This document shows positions 23,501-29,951 of a DNA stretch of 35,712 nucleotides, piece after piece. The position numbers and the translations under genes were made by a program. The stretch comes from an uncultured Lysobacteraceae bacterium. GTDB taxonomy: Bacteria; Pseudomonadota; Gammaproteobacteria; Xanthomonadales; Xanthomonadaceae. The stretch spans positions 1-35,712 of the forward strand of contig CAMLSB010000004.1 of assembly GCA_946482565.1 (NCBI GenBank), read 5' to 3'. The notes under the pieces were generated by a model. It ran no database searches. It was not told where the DNA came from and was given only the letters and a program-made list of their open reading frames with translations. Numbering within the stretch: the first letter of the stretch is position 1; each line of letters begins with the position of its first letter.

Positions 23501-25844
23501 TCGCCACCGTCGCGCCGGCCTCGTCGACCACCCGCGCTTCGATGGCATTGTCGCCATCCTTCAGGGGCAGGGCGCTCCAGGTGTCGACCACGACGCCATC
23601 GGGCGAGGCCAGGCTGCCGTCGTACAGCAGCGGATCTACGTCGGCGCCGTTGACGCGCAGCACGACGGTTTGCTGGCGCGCGTGCTTCACCACCACGCGC
23701 GTCACCGGGGCGCGGGGGTTGTAGCCCGGCGCGGGGAACAGGATCTCGTTACCCGCGGATTGCCCCCTCAACCAGTCGGTCTTGCCGCCGCCAGCCGTGA
23801 TCGTGTCGAGGATTTCCTTGCGCTTTTTCTCCTGCTCAGCAAACGGCGAAGCCGCCGGCCCTGCGGCGGCGGCTGTGACGGTCGTGGCGACGCGCCCGCT
23901 GTCTGCTGGCCCTGGCGGCGACCCGCATGCGAGGGTCGCTCCGGCGGGCGGCGTCTGTTGTCGCTGTCCCCCCGCCTCGAACATCGCGACGGCCTTCGCG
24001 ACATAGCCTGCGGCGGGGCATGCGCCATCGGGCGCGAGCGCGAAGGCGATCGTGCGATGCCATCCGGAACCCGGATCGCCAATGCCGAAAATCGCCACGC
24101 CGTCATTGATCGACGGATCCGCGGCAGGAGCGCCATCGACGGTCGTCGAGCCCGGCACGAACCGGGTGCTCCCGGGCAGCATCAACATCGCCCGAAGCTT
24201 CGAAACCGGCAGGCCGTCGCCGTCCAGCTCGAGGGTGTAGTGCAGCCCGTCGGCCCGCGCTTCCGCGCGAAGCCGTGCGCCGGCCGCGCCCGCCGCGGGC
24301 GCCTTCGAACGCAGGAAGAAATCGGCGCGGACCAGGCTGCCGCCCTGCGCTTCGACGAACTGCGAGTCCGCACGGCCGGCGAAGCGCGTGTTGGCGATGC
24401 ACGGCGCGATTTCCATTCCCGCCGGAATGCTCGCCGGGTCGACCTGCGCCACATGCGTCCCGGGACGCACGCCCTCGATGTGGTAGGCGCCATTCTCGTC
24501 GGTCGCGACGAAGGTGCCGTCCTCGAGCATGACGCGCACGCGCGCGATGCCCTCGCGCTTGCCCGGCGCGGTGTTGCAGGTGGCGTCTTCCATGACCCGT
24601 CCGATGATCGTGAACCGGGTCATGTCAAGCGATTCGCGCAACCGCACGACGGTATCGGTCTCGTTAGACGACAGCGCGCCGTTGGCGGTGGCGATCGCGT
24701 AGTTCAGCAATTGCTGGCCCGCCGTGCCCGCCCCGACTTCGGCGACGAAGGTCGCCGTGATGGAGCCGCCGGGCTTCAGGTTGCCGACGGGGAACACGAA
24801 CGTGCGGCCATCCGCCGCGACGACGGGGTCGTTCGCGACGGACATGCCGGCGGCGACCTTCGTCACCGACGTCGTCGCGCTCGCGAAGCCGCGCTGCAGC
24901 GAGGCGGGCGTGACGTCCGGGTCGCCCGGCTGGCTCGCGTTGCCCACGCGCAACGAGCCGGCGCGGTAGCGCAGGCCCGGCGGCAGCACGTCGCGGATGC
25001 GCGTGTTGAGCGCCGGCGCGTCGTGGCTGTTGGTCACGAGCAGCGTGTACTGCAGGAAATCGCCGATCTCGACGATGTCCTTCGAGACGCTCTGCGTGAG
25101 CCGGATGACGGTGTGGGTCTGCAGCGGCGCGTAACCCGCCGCGGCCACTGCCAGCGCGTCCAGCGGGAAGTCGGTGTCGGTGTAGCGCGCGGTGATCTGG
25201 GCGAAGGCCGCGAGCGAGAGCTCGCAGTCGTACTGCGTGGCCGCCGGCGGCACGGCCACCGTCTGGATGGCGCCGGCGAACACGCCGGTATTCGGCCCGG
25301 TTTCCTGCAGGCGCAGGGTTTCGGCGTCGCCGGTCGTGGTGGTGAGGTCGACGTCGGTGTATTCGCGGACCGACGGATCGGCGTTGCGGTTCGGATCGTT
25401 GATGGTGACGATCGCCGGCTCGCCGACGTAATAGCCCTCGGCCTGGTCGGCCTGGGGCGCCGCCGGGTCCACCGGGTGGCCGTCGGTCCCGACGACGGCA
25501 GGCGCGGGCGCGAAGCTGCCGCCGGCGACACGGCACTGGGTGCCGTCGATCGGCGTGCCGGTGGCGCTGGACGAGGTCGGGTCGTAGCGGAGGAACTGGA
25601 GCGTCGCGGGGGTCGGCGTCGGCAGCAGCGGCGTCTCGACCGTGTTGCTCGCCAGCGTGATCACCTGGTCCGAGGACGCGTCCCGGTAGGTGACCACGGC
25701 GGTGTTGAAAATGGACGCGGCAGCCGCCCACCCCGGAACGACCGCGGCCAGCGCGGCGCCGAGCAACCACCCGAAACGGATGGTCCTCTCGCGCGCGCGC
25801 GCAAGGCGGTCATGATTGGAGTGCGGAAGCTGCACGGCGCCCAC
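20517..25844 (-). CDS. large outer-membrane beta-barrel protein with DUF11 and SdrD-B-like domains
   Basis: About 1775 aa from GTG 25844. The frame is open to TTG 25889, but that would place a strong intergenic hairpin inside the coding region; GTG 25835 is also possible. Numbering from 25844: signal peptide about 1-42 after a long charged n-region; an Ig-like region with LRLQETGPNTGVFAGAIQT (about 177-195); DUF11 with YTLLVTNSHDAPALN and VLPPGLRYRAGSL (about 255-400); and an SdrD-B/carboxypeptidase-regulatory-like domain, VRVMLEDGTFVATDENGAYH (about 436-455). A bacterial-Ig-like stretch then leads to a C-terminal part, about 915-1775, of alternating amphipathic strands. It contains YYTLYGDGS, KLYLKLERDQFYALFGD and HIDYDIDYDNGTLFFREPI, as in large outer-membrane proteins of the COG1361 conserved-repeat group. 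I infer a membrane-embedded barrel that anchors or exports the neighbouring giants; no partner is proven. Confidence 0.85.
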   Translation of the reverse strand: MGAVQLPHSNHDRLARARERTIRFGWLLGAALAAVVPGWAAAASIFNTAVVTYRDASSDQVITLASNTVETPLLPTPTPATLQFLRYDPTSSSATGTPIDGTQCRVAGGSFAPAPAVVGTDGHPVDPAAPQADQAEGYYVGEPAIVTINDPNRNADPSVREYTDVDLTTTTGDAETLRLQETGPNTGVFAGAIQTVAVPPAATQYDCELSLAAFAQITARYTDTDFPLDALAVAAAGYAPLQTHTVIRLTQSVSKDIVEIGDFLQYTLLVTNSHDAPALNTRIRDVLPPGLRYRAGSLRVGNASQPGDPDVTPASLQRGFASATTSVTKVAAGMSVANDPVVAADGRTFVFPVGNLKPGGSITATFVAEVGAGTAGQQLLNYAIATANGALSSNETDTVVRLRESLDMTRFTIIGRVMEDATCNTAPGKREGIARVRVMLEDGTFVATDENGAYHIEGVRPGTHVAQVDPASIPAGMEIAPCIANTRFAGRADSQFVEAQGGSLVRADFFLRSKAPAAGAAGARLRAEARADGLHYTLELDGDGLPVSKLRAMLMLPGSTRFVPGSTTVDGAPAADPSINDGVAIFGIGDPGSGWHRTIAFALAPDGACPAAGYVAKAVAMFEAGGQRQQTPPAGATLACGSPPGPADSGRVATTVTAAAAGPAASPFAEQEKKRKEILDTITAGGGKTDWLRGQSAGNEILFPAPGYNPRAPVTRVVVKHARQQTVVLRVNGADVDPLLYDGSLASPDGVVVDTWSALPLKDGDNAIEARVVDEAGATVATLSRNIRYATLAAKAQFVPEQSILVADGVTRPVIAVRILDSSGHPLHEGLSGDFSVSEPYEPARSVANEQQRAFAGLDRVKPTWRIEGDDGIAYIELEPTSTAGNATLAFSFGTDNRLQLQAQAQQVQAWLKSAPRDWIVVGFAKGSVGYDTLKDNMSALQPGEDGKGVRGDGQAALYAKGRVLGKWLLTLSYDSGKPTDRLRNQSLLSTIDPGQYYTLYGDGSQQGYDASSARKLYLKLERDQFYALFGDFDTGLGKSELSRYQRRLNGAKVEYHGPMLEVTGFAAKTAQSYARDEIQGDGTSGLYRLRRAGIVLNSERITVQTRDRYHSEQIVSSKEMVRHIDYDIDYDNGTLFFREPIASRDFDLNPNWIVAEYETRGTSEEFLDAGGRVGVKLMGDRLEAGVSYISDDGAEGRSQLAGVDAKFRISERDEVRAEAATSRGDAADVSGNAWLVEWAHRTEALSLLAYTRRQAGAFGLGQQNATESGTFKAGVQGQYRIDQKFSLQGEVYRLENLGDDSARNVAQAQVEYRGDGWKAKAGLQWAHDEAADGKVAESRQLTLGADKSFLGSRLTLGAQLDFSLPGKNESVDFPTRLALNASYRINEAFRVVAAQEFTDGKDRDTSTTRLGIEATPWKDATLKTTLNQSQISEYGPRTFALLGLDQKFTINEHWRVDTAVDSSQAFNQSGNAPLVVDPSQPVQAGGIRDGGALTENFVAVSGGVSYQNELWGWNARVEARQSDSNDRYGFTTAFLRQVKDGVALSASAQAFTQRNADGSTGILADAQLSWAFRPLGSEWSMLDKLEFHYDGLQSGTGESVMGQASIAANGDARSTRLVNNFALNYASDAWRGEDGGDGKGSVLDLYQRSQLSLYYGSKYVLDSYDGDDYAGYTDILGIEGRFDLTSRIDIGLRASVLHSWSQNSYAWAFGPSVGFTPFTNAWVSVGYNIRGFNDRDFEASHYTAKGAYLVFRMKFDQHSLGLDRVGASAAAAQH

Positions 25845-25857
25845 TCGCGTCCGGTCC

Positions 25858-25876
25858 GTCGGGGACTTGCCCCGAC
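25858..25876 (-). other. 7-bp GC hairpin between the 411-aa and barrel genes
   Basis: GTCGGGG (25858-25864) and CCCCGAC (25870-25876) form a perfect stem around a 5-nt loop. It lies in the interval between the stop at 25899 and the preferred GTG start at 25844. There is no T tract, so it is more likely an mRNA processing or stability element than a terminator. Confidence 0.5.
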
Positions 25877-25898
25877 AGACCCTGGACAACGCGATCGC

Positions 25899-27134
25899 TT
25901 AGTTGATCGTTGCGCGGAAGACGGCAACAGCGACGTTGGAATGACCCGCGCCACTGCCATCGGTCTGCAGCGTCGGCGTATCCGCACTCATCGTGTGCGT
26001 GCCCGCACCCGAGTACGAGCCGCCGTCGGCGTCCGGTGCCGCGTCCGTCTTCAGCTCACCGCCGGTGAACGGGACGTACGCCGCGTCGCCGGTGGCCGGC
26101 GTCGCGTCGCCTGCCACATCGAGCAGGTCGGTCGCGTTGCAGGCCGGGGTGGCGGGGCTTTCGCCCTGGTTGAACGTCTTGACGGCGATCGACCCGGGGT
26201 TGTAGGTCAGCTGCGTGTCGATGACGTCGCTGATGTTGATCGACGTCGCCGGCACCGTGGTGCTGGGGTTCGTGACCGTGATGCAGTACACGAGGACCGC
26301 GCCCGGAATCGCCTTCGGGTTGGTGTACTGGTTGATCGGGTCCCACATGACGAACGACTGCTTGTTCACGCTGATCGCGGTGGTCACGATCTTGTAGTAG
26401 CCGGTGTCGGCATCCTTGCGGTTGTGCAGGCCGGCGTTGCTGCCCAGCTCGTCGTCGTCGGCGTACACGTTCTGGATGGTGCCGGGGGTGTCCGGCGTCG
26501 GGAAGGTGTTGACGGTCGTGTCGTCGGCGTCGGCGGAAGCCGCGTCGTCGGTGTTCGCAAGCGGCGAGCCGTCCGAGAGCAACGCGGTCGCGGTCAGGAC
26601 GATGCCGGCCTTCTTGCCATCGACGATGGTGGTGCCGTTGACATCGGGGATCGTGGAGAAGACGTACACCACCTTGGCGTCGCCGGACGCCAGGTTGTCG
26701 ATCGAGGTGGCGGTGTCCTCGAGCGGCTGGTAACCGGGGGTCGCGCCGCTTTCGACGCGCACGCTGGTGATGCTGGTGACGTCGAAGTCGTCGCCGGTGG
26801 CGGCATCGAGCGCGCCCAGCGAGAAGTCCATCGTGTCGTTGGTCAGGTTGGTGACCGTGTAGGTCAGCATCTGGCCAGTGTCCTTGGGCGTGACGTCCAG
26901 CGGGGTGACCGCTTCGCTGGCCACCACGGTGAGGTTGACCTTGCGGTCGACGGTGAAGGCCGCGTGCGGGTCGTTGACGACCGCGGTCTGCACGACGGAG
27001 TTGACGGTGTACTGGACGCTGGCCGTATTGGTGATGACCTGGCCGGCCAGCGTGCCCGTGGCGGCCGCGAACGCCTGCTGGCCGGTCGCCATCAGGATCG
27101 CCGCGGTGAGCAGCTTGGTGGAATTGCGCTTCAT
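25899..27134 (-). CDS. secreted 411-aa DUF11-like protein, possible fibre subunit
   Basis: The ATG start is preceded by CAGGGG at good distance. MKRNSTKLLTAAILMATGQQAFA is a clear signal peptide (cut near residue 23). The mature part contains an N-terminal domain, about 24-250, with ITNTASVQYTVNS, LTYTVTNLTNDTMDFSLGA and PDTPGTIQNVYADDDELG. The second domain, about 255-411, has DPINQYTNPKAIPGA followed by CITVTNPSTTVPATSINISD. The NPKAIPGA block recurs nearly verbatim in the C-terminal module of the giant proteins downstream. The protein is acidic and rich in Thr, Asp and Ala. Its function is unknown; similar secreted proteins are usually annotated as hypothetical. As second gene of the cluster, behind a hairpin leader and with an ATG and good ribosome binding site, it is probably made in larger amounts than the giants. 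Confidence 0.85.
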   Translation of the reverse strand: MKRNSTKLLTAAILMATGQQAFAAATGTLAGQVITNTASVQYTVNSVVQTAVVNDPHAAFTVDRKVNLTVVASEAVTPLDVTPKDTGQMLTYTVTNLTNDTMDFSLGALDAATGDDFDVTSITSVRVESGATPGYQPLEDTATSIDNLASGDAKVVYVFSTIPDVNGTTIVDGKKAGIVLTATALLSDGSPLANTDDAASADADDTTVNTFPTPDTPGTIQNVYADDDELGSNAGLHNRKDADTGYYKIVTTAISVNKQSFVMWDPINQYTNPKAIPGAVLVYCITVTNPSTTVPATSINISDVIDTQLTYNPGSIAVKTFNQGESPATPACNATDLLDVAGDATPATGDAAYVPFTGGELKTDAAPDADGGSYSGAGTHTMSADTPTLQTDGSGAGHSNVAVAVFRATIN

Positions 27135-27155
27135 GACTTTGGGTCCCCTGTGGAT

Positions 27156-27173
27156 GCCCCGGTTTCCCGGGGC
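27156..27173 (-). promoter_or_regulatory. strong 7-bp GC hairpin with GAAA tetraloop in the leader of the 411-aa gene
   Basis: Read on the minus strand, GCCCCGG and CCGGGGC enclose GAAA, a GNRA-type tetraloop. The hairpin ends about 20 nt before the ATG and just before the CAGGGG ribosome binding site. Such a structure at or near a 5' end commonly protects transcripts from decay or limits ribosome access. Confidence 0.65.
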
Positions 27174-27193
27174 CTAGTCTCGTTGTCGCACCG

Positions 27194-27222
27194 AAAAAAG
27201 TTCGACCGGCGGTGCTCCGGTC
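27194..27222 (-). terminator. intrinsic terminator or attenuator after the first gene of the cluster
   Basis: GACCGG and CCGGTC (27204-27209 and 27217-27222) form a 6-bp stem with a 7-nt loop. On the transcribed strand this is followed by GAAC and then six T (27199-27194). It stands between the 167-aa gene and the 411-aa gene, so it would stop part of the transcripts after the first gene. Confidence 0.65.
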
Positions 27223-27235
27223 GTGATTGGGCCGT

Positions 27236-27739
27236 TTATTTCACTTTGGCGTGGTAGGCGATCTTTCCCTTGCCGCCGGGCGCGATCGTCGCGATCACCC
27301 AGCGCACGCTGGTCACGTCCGACGGTTGCGCCGGGCGCGTCGTGCCGTCGGCCGACTTCACCTTCAAGTCGGCCAGCTGGCCGAACGTCTTGCCGCCATC
27401 GATCGAGACCGCAGTCGCCGGCGTGCCCTCGACCTTGAGGAAGACGAGCTGCGGCGGCACCGGGTTGTCGATCACGACGTTGGTCGCGGCGGATTTCGCG
27501 CTGCTCGTGTACGTCATCTCGTAGATGACCTCGTCGCCCGGCGTCACGTTCTTCGGCGCCTGGCGCTTGGTCGCGACCTTGCCGTCGGGGCCCTTCACCT
27601 GCACGTCCTGGTAGACGGCGGTGTCGAGCTTGATCGGCCCCGGCGCGGCAGCCTGCGCGAACGCAGTGCCCGCGGCGCAAACGCCGAAAAGGACGCCTAG
27701 CGTCCAGCCGAAGCCACGGAACTTCGTGTTGTTGCTCAT
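27236..27739 (-). CDS. secreted 167-aa single-domain protein resembling the C-terminal module of the giants
   Basis: The ATG start has AGGGG eight bases upstream. The signal peptide covers about 1-29 (GWTLGVLFGVCAAGTAFAQ). The mature protein is one DUF11-like domain: APKNVTPGDEVIYEMTYTSS, VVIDNPVPPQLVFLKVEG, AVSIDGGKTFGQLADL, then SVRWVIATIAPGGKGKIAYHAKVK to the end. The block order (PG..V.Y...., NPVPPQ, SIDGGKTF, V..IAPGGKG.I.Y..KVK) parallels the C-terminal module of the giants: IPGA.VEYQIIVTNP, ..PP.., FSNDGGATW, V..INPKGA...F.IKLR.RI. It is the first gene after the divergent promoter region, followed by a terminator-like hairpin, and therefore probably the most abundant product. A subunit, cap or chaperone role is inference. 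Confidence 0.85.
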   Translation of the reverse strand: MSNNTKFRGFGWTLGVLFGVCAAGTAFAQAAAPGPIKLDTAVYQDVQVKGPDGKVATKRQAPKNVTPGDEVIYEMTYTSSAKSAATNVVIDNPVPPQLVFLKVEGTPATAVSIDGGKTFGQLADLKVKSADGTTRPAQPSDVTSVRWVIATIAPGGKGKIAYHAKVK

Positions 27740-27837
27740 CGGTGAAACCCCTGTAGTGGACGTGTGCCCACTTTAGTGGCCCTCCCTCCGCATTTGCGCA
27801 ACCGGTTCCAGAACGTTTGGGACGACTGGAAAGGTGA

Positions 27838-27854
27838 TGTGAGCGCCGCGTGAT
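27838..27854 (+). promoter_or_regulatory. operator-like direct repeat, copy 1 (TGTGA-N6-CGTGAT)
   Basis: TGTGAGCGCCGCGTGAT matches copy 2 at 27919-27935 at 15 of 17 positions. Within the site the YGTGA half is repeated with an 11-bp period, one helical turn, as expected for a regulator binding head to tail. It is not a CRP/Clp palindrome because the second half is not TCACA. Confidence 0.5.
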
Positions 27855-27875
27855 GGATTCGTTAAAGCGAACCGT

Positions 27876-27893
27876 ATCACGCTTGAAATGTGA
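27876..27893. promoter_or_regulatory. inverted arrangement of the same half sites (ATCACG-N7-TGTGA)
   Basis: Here the two half sites seen in the flanking copies face each other: ATCACG at 27876-27881 and TGTGA at 27889-27893. It lies between the two direct-repeat copies. Confidence 0.4.
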
Positions 27894-27918
27894 AGGACAA
27901 GAACCACTTGCTGAATAG

Positions 27919-27935
27919 TGTGAACGCAGCGTGAT
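27919..27935 (+). promoter_or_regulatory. operator-like direct repeat, copy 2 (TGTGA-N6-CGTGAT)
   Basis: TGTGAACGCAGCGTGAT starts 81 bp after copy 1 and differs from it at two positions only. Occurrence of two such 17-bp matches in 100 bp is unlikely by chance. Confidence 0.5.
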
Positions 27936-27967
27936 GGGAAAACTGTGCCGGGTGTCCCAAATCCGAA

Positions 27968-27993
27968 GGGACAGGTGTCCCGGGGTCACCTGT
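27968..27993. promoter_or_regulatory. two overlapping inverted repeats upstream of recQ
   Basis: GGGACA and TGTCCC (27968-27973, 27976-27981) form a palindrome. Its inner part ACAGGTG (27971-27977) also pairs with CACCTGT (27987-27993). A further GGTGTCCC lies just upstream near 27951. The pairings exclude each other as RNA and may alternatively be a protein site for recQ. Confidence 0.45.
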
Positions 27994-28040
27994 GACCACC
28001 GTGGCATTCTAGGCGTCCTGCCTCCCCCCTCCCCGGCCTC

Positions 28041-29891
28041 GTGACGTCTCCGCCTCCCTCTGCCGCAAAGGTCAAACTCCGCGAAGTCTTCGGATATTCG
28101 TCATTTCGCGGTGATCAGGAAGTGATCGTCGGTCATCTTGCATCAGGAGGCGATGCCCTCGTCCTGATGCCCACCGGCGCGGGCAAGTCCCTCTGCTACC
28201 AGTTGCCGGCACTGCTTCGCCCCGGAACCGGGATCATCGTCTCGCCCTTGATCGCGCTCATGCAGGACCAGGTCGAGGCGCTGCGCCAGCTCGGGGTCCG
28301 GGCCGCCTGCCTGAACTCGAGCCTACCCCCCGGCGAGGCGGCGGCGGTCGAGCGCGCCCTGGCCAGCGGCGAACTCGATCTTCTCTATGTCGCCCCCGAG
28401 CGATTGCTGACCCCGCGCTTCCTCGACCTCCTGGAACGGTCGCCACTGGCCCTGTTCGCCATCGACGAAGCCCACTGCGTCTCGCAATGGGGCCACGATT
28501 TCCGGCCGGAGTACCGGGAGCTGTCGATCCTGCGCGAGCGCTGGCCGGAAGTGCCCCGGATCGCCCTGACCGCGACCGCCGACCCGCCGACCCGACGCGA
28601 GATCATCCAGCGACTCGGGCTGGAGGACGCGCGCCAGTTCGTGGGTTCCTTCGACCGGCCCAACATCCGCTACCGGGTCGAGGCCAAGGACGACGCACGC
28701 GGCCAGCTGCTCGCCTTCCTCGACGGCCACCGCGGCGAGGCCGGCATCGTGTACTGCCTGTCGCGACGCAAGGTCGACGCCACGGCGGAGTTCCTGTCGG
28801 CGCGGGGCATCCCGGCCCTGCCCTACCACGCCGGCCTCGACGCCGCGGTGCGCGCGGGCAACCAGCGCCGCTTCCTGCGCGAGGACGGCATCGTGATGGT
28901 GGCGACGATCGCCTTCGGCATGGGCATCGACAAGCCGGACGTGCGCTTCGTCGCCCACCTCGACCTGCCGAAGTCGCCCGAGGGCTATTACCAGGAGACG
29001 GGCCGCGCGGGCCGCGACGGCGAACCCGCGGAAGCGTGGCTCGCCTATGGACTCGGCGACGCGGTGCTGCTCGGGCGGATGATCGAGGAATCCGAAGCCG
29101 GCGAGGACCGCAAGCGCCTGGAGCGGCGCAAGCTCGATGCGCTGGTCGGCTACTGCGAATCGACGGGCTGCCGGCGCAGGATCCTGCTCGGCTGGTTCGG
29201 GGAAGACCTCCCGGGCGATTACGCCTGCGGCAATTGCGACAACTGCCTCTCGCCGCCGCAATCATGGGACGGCACGGTCGCGGCGCAGAAAGCGCTGTCC
29301 TGCGTGTTCCGCACCGGCCAGCGTTTCGGTGCCGCGCACCTGGTGGACGTGCTGCGCGGCGCGGACACCGCCAAGGTACGACAGTTCGGGCATGCGCAGC
29401 TGAGCACCTACGGCATCGGCGCCGAGCTCGATGCGCGCCAGTGGCGCAGCGTGTTCCGCCAGCTGGTGTCGCTGGGATTGCTGGAAGTCGACGTCGAAGG
29501 CCATGGCGCGCTGCGGCTTGGGCCTGCCAGCGCGGCGGTGCTGAAGGGCGAACGTGTACTGGCGCTGCGCGCCGAACCGGTGGCGGCCCCGCGCCGACGG
29601 GGTGCCGGCGTGGCGCCGCGCGCGGGCAATGATGCGAAACGGATGGACGCCGCCGCGGAACTCGGGCCGGATGCCGCCGCGCGCTTCTTGACGCTGCGCG
29701 ATTGGCGCGCGAATGAAGCGCGCGAGCAGAACGTGCCCGCCTACGTGATCTTCCACGACCGCACGCTGCGCGCGATCGCCGCGGAGCCGCCGCGCGACGT
29801 CGATGCGCTGGCTGCGCTGCCTGGCGTGGGTGCTGCGAAGCTCGCCCGCTACGGCGACGCATTGCTGGCGTTGCTGTCCGAAGCCGGCTGA
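28041..29891 (+). CDS. recQ: RecQ ATP-dependent DNA helicase
   Basis: This 616-aa 3'-5' DNA helicase acts in recombination and replication-fork repair. Walker A is MPTGAGKS (43-50), motif II DEAH (142-145), ALTATA is motif III and [10 protein letters not shown] (318-327) is motif VI. The zinc-binding subdomain has Cys 377, 396, 399 and 402 ([14 protein letters not shown]). A winged-helix (RQC) region follows. A C-terminal HRDC domain, about 535-612, carries [16 protein letters not shown] and [13 protein letters not shown]. The length is normal for RecQ. The start is GTG directly after a pyrimidine-rich stretch with no recognisable ribosome binding site. The gene is divergent from the surface-protein cluster. 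Confidence 0.96.
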   Translation: MTSPPPSAAKVKLREVFGYSSFRGDQEVIVGHLASGGDALVLMPTGAGKSLCYQLPALLRPGTGIIVSPLIALMQDQVEALRQLGVRAACLNSSLPPGEAAAVERALASGELDLLYVAPERLLTPRFLDLLERSPLALFAIDEAHCVSQWGHDFRPEYRELSILRERWPEVPRIALTATADPPTRREIIQRLGLEDARQFVGSFDRPNIRYRVEAKDDARGQLLAFLDGHRGEAGIVYCLSRRKVDATAEFLSARGIPALPYHAGLDAAVRAGNQRRFLREDGIVMVATIAFGMGIDKPDVRFVAHLDLPKSPEGYYQETGRAGRDGEPAEAWLAYGLGDAVLLGRMIEESEAGEDRKRLERRKLDALVGYCESTGCRRRILLGWFGEDLPGDYACGNCDNCLSPPQSWDGTVAAQKALSCVFRTGQRFGAAHLVDVLRGADTAKVRQFGHAQLSTYGIGAELDARQWRSVFRQLVSLGLLEVDVEGHGALRLGPASAAVLKGERVLALRAEPVAAPRRRGAGVAPRAGNDAKRMDAAAELGPDAAARFLTLRDWRANEAREQNVPAYVIFHDRTLRAIAAEPPRDVDALAALPGVGAAKLARYGDALLALLSEAG

Positions 29892-29928
29892 ACCGCGCGG
29901 AAGCGCCCGTCGACCGCGCCGCCGGGCT

Positions 29929-29934
29929 ATGCTG
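29929..29934 (+). promoter_or_regulatory. possible -10 box (TATGCT) of the diguanylate cyclase gene
   Basis: TATGCT lies 18 bp before the GTG start, with GGGAGG (29941-29946) between as ribosome binding site. No convincing -35 box is seen at the right distance. Confidence 0.3.
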
Positions 29935-29951
29935 CGCGCGGGGAGGACCGC

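Larger units (their letters stand above)
27740..28040. promoter_or_regulatory. 301-bp divergent intergenic region controlling the surface cluster and recQ
   Basis: The region is noticeably less GC-rich than the genes. It holds three operator-like sites, a nested palindrome near recQ and a small palindrome CCACTTTAGTGG (27768-27779) in the leader of the 167-aa gene. Promoter boxes are not convincing. The best minus-strand candidate is TTGTCC (27900-27895) with GATACG 16 bp further, only half matching the -10 consensus. No open reading frame of note was seen in it. Confidence 0.6.

Noticed and set aside
17850..27257. 3135-codon open frame on the plus strand, and similar ones at 1252-5469, 6511-10593 and 10674-16238
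   Set aside because: These run antisense to clear signal-peptide and domain-bearing genes. They are Arg/Ala/Gly-rich and low in ordinary hydrophobic structure, the usual mirror frames of high-GC DNA.
27838..27935. CRP/Clp binding sites upstream of the surface cluster
   Set aside because: The TGTGA halves are followed by CGTGAT in the same orientation, not by TCACA, so the required palindrome is absent.
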